From: Xanthobacteraceae bacterium
GTDB taxonomy: Bacteria > Pseudomonadota > Alphaproteobacteria > Rhizobiales > Xanthobacteraceae
Assembly: GCA_030043175.1 (NCBI GenBank)
Contig: JASHYD010001259.1
Span: forward strand, 1-7,250
Direction of reading: 5' to 3'
DNA: 7,250 nucleotides
Under the pieces are notes generated by a model. That model was not told the origin of the DNA and did not search any database. It was given only the letters and a program-made list of their open reading frames with translations. Shown here one piece after another: positions 6,080 through 7,250 of this stretch (the stretch's first letter is position 1; each line of letters begins with the position of its first letter). A program made the translations under genes and the position numbers.

Positions 6080-7057
6080 ATGAACTGCTCGCGCCGTCGA
6101 TTTCTGCACCTGGCAACGGCCGGCGCAACCATCCCGGCGATGTCGCGCGGCGCACGGGCGCAAGCCTATCCGTCGCGGCCTGTGCGCATTGTGGTCGGTT
6201 TCGCGGCTGGCGGCACGAGCGATATCGGCGCACGCCTCATCGGACAATGGCTGCAGGAGCGGCTCGGCCAGCCATTCGTTATCGAAAACCGACCCGGCGC
6301 TGCCACCAACATAGCAACGGAGATGGTCGTACGCGCCTCCGCCGATGGCTACACGCTTCTCATGACCGGCCCATCGAGCACCATCAACGCGACGCTCTAT
6401 GACAAGCTCAGTTTCGTGTTTCTTCGGGACATCGCGCCGGTAGCCAGCCTCTTTCGGCAGCCTCAAATCATGATGGCCCATCCATCATTTTCGGCCCAAA
6501 CCGTCATGGAGTTGATCGCCTACGCCAAGGCCAACCCGGGCAAGGTCACGATGGCATCGGCGGGCACGGGCTCGATCGGTCATTTGGCCGGTCAGATGTT
6601 CAAGATGTTGGCCGGTGTCGACATCCTGCATGTGCCATATCGTGGTGCAGGGCCTGCATTGACCGACCTCATGGGTGGACAGGTGCTCACTGCCATCACC
6701 GGGCTCGCCGGATCGATTGAATTTGTCAAGAGCGACAAGCTGCGTGCACTTGCCGTAACAACCGCTGCACGCGCGGTGGCGCTGCCTGACGTTCCGACCG
6801 TGAGCGAGTTTCTCCCTGGTTACGAGGCAGCCGATCTGGTCGGGGTCTGCGCCCCCAGAAATACCCCGACCGAAATCGTCGACCAACTCAATCGGGAGAT
6901 CAATTCCGCTCTCGCCGACCGCAAGCTTAGGACGCGCTTTGCCGATCTCGGCGGCACAGCGCTAGCGCTTACCCCGGCCGAATACGGCAACCTCCTGGCT
7001 GGCGAAACTGAGAAGTGGGGCAAAGTGATCCGAGCTGCCAATATCAAACCAGAATGA
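6080..7057 (+). CDS. Bug/TctC-family periplasmic solute-binding protein (tripartite tricarboxylate transporter type), Tat signal
   Basis: A 325-residue exported protein, the normal Bug length. The N-terminus carries a twin-arginine signal S-R-R-R-F-L (4-9), a hydrophobic stretch (about 10-20) and a cleavage region A-R-A-Q-A (25-29). The mature protein begins near Y-P-S-R-P-V-R-I-V-V-G, followed by the ligand-loop motif A-G-G-T-S-D (43-48), E-N-R-P-G-A (69-74), D-G-Y-T-L-L (89-94), H-V-P-Y-R-G-A-G-P-A-L (184-194) and the terminal E-K-W-G-K-V-I (311-317). Family members bind organic acids (citrate, other carboxylates, some amides and amino acids) for TctA/TctB permeases; many are orphans scattered through genomes. 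The start at 6080 has GGAG at 6069-6072 with a 7-base gap. A longer frame open from 5594 runs through the upstream gene and is not used. It lies 46 bases after the OCD gene, likely in the same operon, so its ligand is probably the pathway substrate. No TctA/TctB lies in the window. Confidence 0.95.
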   Translation: MNCSRRRFLHLATAGATIPAMSRGARAQAYPSRPVRIVVGFAAGGTSDIGARLIGQWLQERLGQPFVIENRPGAATNIATEMVVRASADGYTLLMTGPSSTINATLYDKLSFVFLRDIAPVASLFRQPQIMMAHPSFSAQTVMELIAYAKANPGKVTMASAGTGSIGHLAGQMFKMLAGVDILHVPYRGAGPALTDLMGGQVLTAITGLAGSIEFVKSDKLRALAVTTAARAVALPDVPTVSEFLPGYEAADLVGVCAPRNTPTEIVDQLNREINSALADRKLRTRFADLGGTALALTPAEYGNLLAGETEKWGKVIRAANIKPE

Positions 7058-7250
7058 GCCGATCGAGTTGCGCCGAACCTCCGAACCCGGCAGTCTTAAG
7101 GAGCCTGGGTGCGAGCCTCACTGGCGCGACTGCTGCACGCTGGCGTGCGAAAGGACTGCGGGAAGAGGTTCGGGAGGCAGTGAGACCGCCTTTGCTTATC
7201 CGGACGCGGTCACCGAGTAATCCCACCTCAGCTAGAAGCATATCCTGGCC
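7058..7250. other. Downstream tail without a supported gene
   Basis: These 193 bases hold nothing I can name. One plus-strand frame starts with ATG 7054 (ATGA overlap with the preceding stop) and stays open to the window edge for 65 codons, but it lacks a ribosome site and reads as Arg/Ser/Pro-rich sequence with no recognisable motif. A minus-strand frame at 7241-7044 is equally unconvincing. A tight GC-rich hairpin (GCACGC/GCGTGC, 7135-7148) has no following T-run. A 9-base inverted repeat, CCGAACCTC (7073-7081) with GAGGTTCGG (7165-7173), spans 83 bases and may be chance. No clear rho-independent terminator is seen. Confidence 0.4.

Noticed and set aside
7135..7148. GC-rich hairpin as a rho-independent terminator
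   Set aside because: The 6-base stem has only a 2-base loop (or 5 bp with 4) and no T-run follows on either strand.

Overview
The window is high-GC bacterial DNA and most resembles an alphaproteobacterium of the Bradyrhizobium/Xanthobacteraceae type. This is inferred from two things: strong G/C bias with long antisense open frames, and a Bug/TctC-type solute-binding protein with a Tat signal in the style abundant in those soil bacteria. No rRNA, tRNA, CRISPR array, insertion sequence or phage gene is visible, and the coding density is that of an ordinary chromosomal catabolic locus.

Layout. Positions 664 down to 1 (minus strand) hold the first 221 residues of an isocitrate lyase/PEP mutase-family C-C lyase that runs off the left edge. 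Positions 665-849 are a divergent intergenic region with several short palindromes and are the likely control region. From 850 rightward, four plus-strand genes are packed as one apparent operon: an AcnA-type aconitase (850-3567), an MmgE/PrpD-family protein (3564-4946), an ornithine cyclodeaminase/mu-crystallin-family oxidoreductase (start re-assigned to 4933, ending 6033) and a Tat-exported tricarboxylate-type solute-binding protein (start re-assigned to 6080, ending 7057). The first three overlap by 4 and 14 bases; the last follows after 46 bases. The final 193 bases contain no gene I can support.

How they may work together. A PrpB-like lyase, an aconitase and a PrpD-like protein are the chemistries of the lower 2-methylcitrate cycle: dehydrate, rehydrate, then cleave to pyruvate or a related 2-oxo acid plus a dicarboxylate. 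No citrate/methylcitrate synthase (PrpC) or PrpF is present in the window. Instead there is an NAD(P)-binding OCD-family enzyme and an uptake binding protein for carboxylates. The simplest inference is a module that imports an external polycarboxylate (possibly N-containing), isomerises it and cleaves it, rather than one that oxidises propionate. Several family motifs deviate from the textbook form: N85 and D185 in the lyase, A-G-D-S-H in the aconitase, and D-F-E-P-M in the PrpD-like protein. This supports specialised substrates. The actual substrate cannot be read from the sequence.
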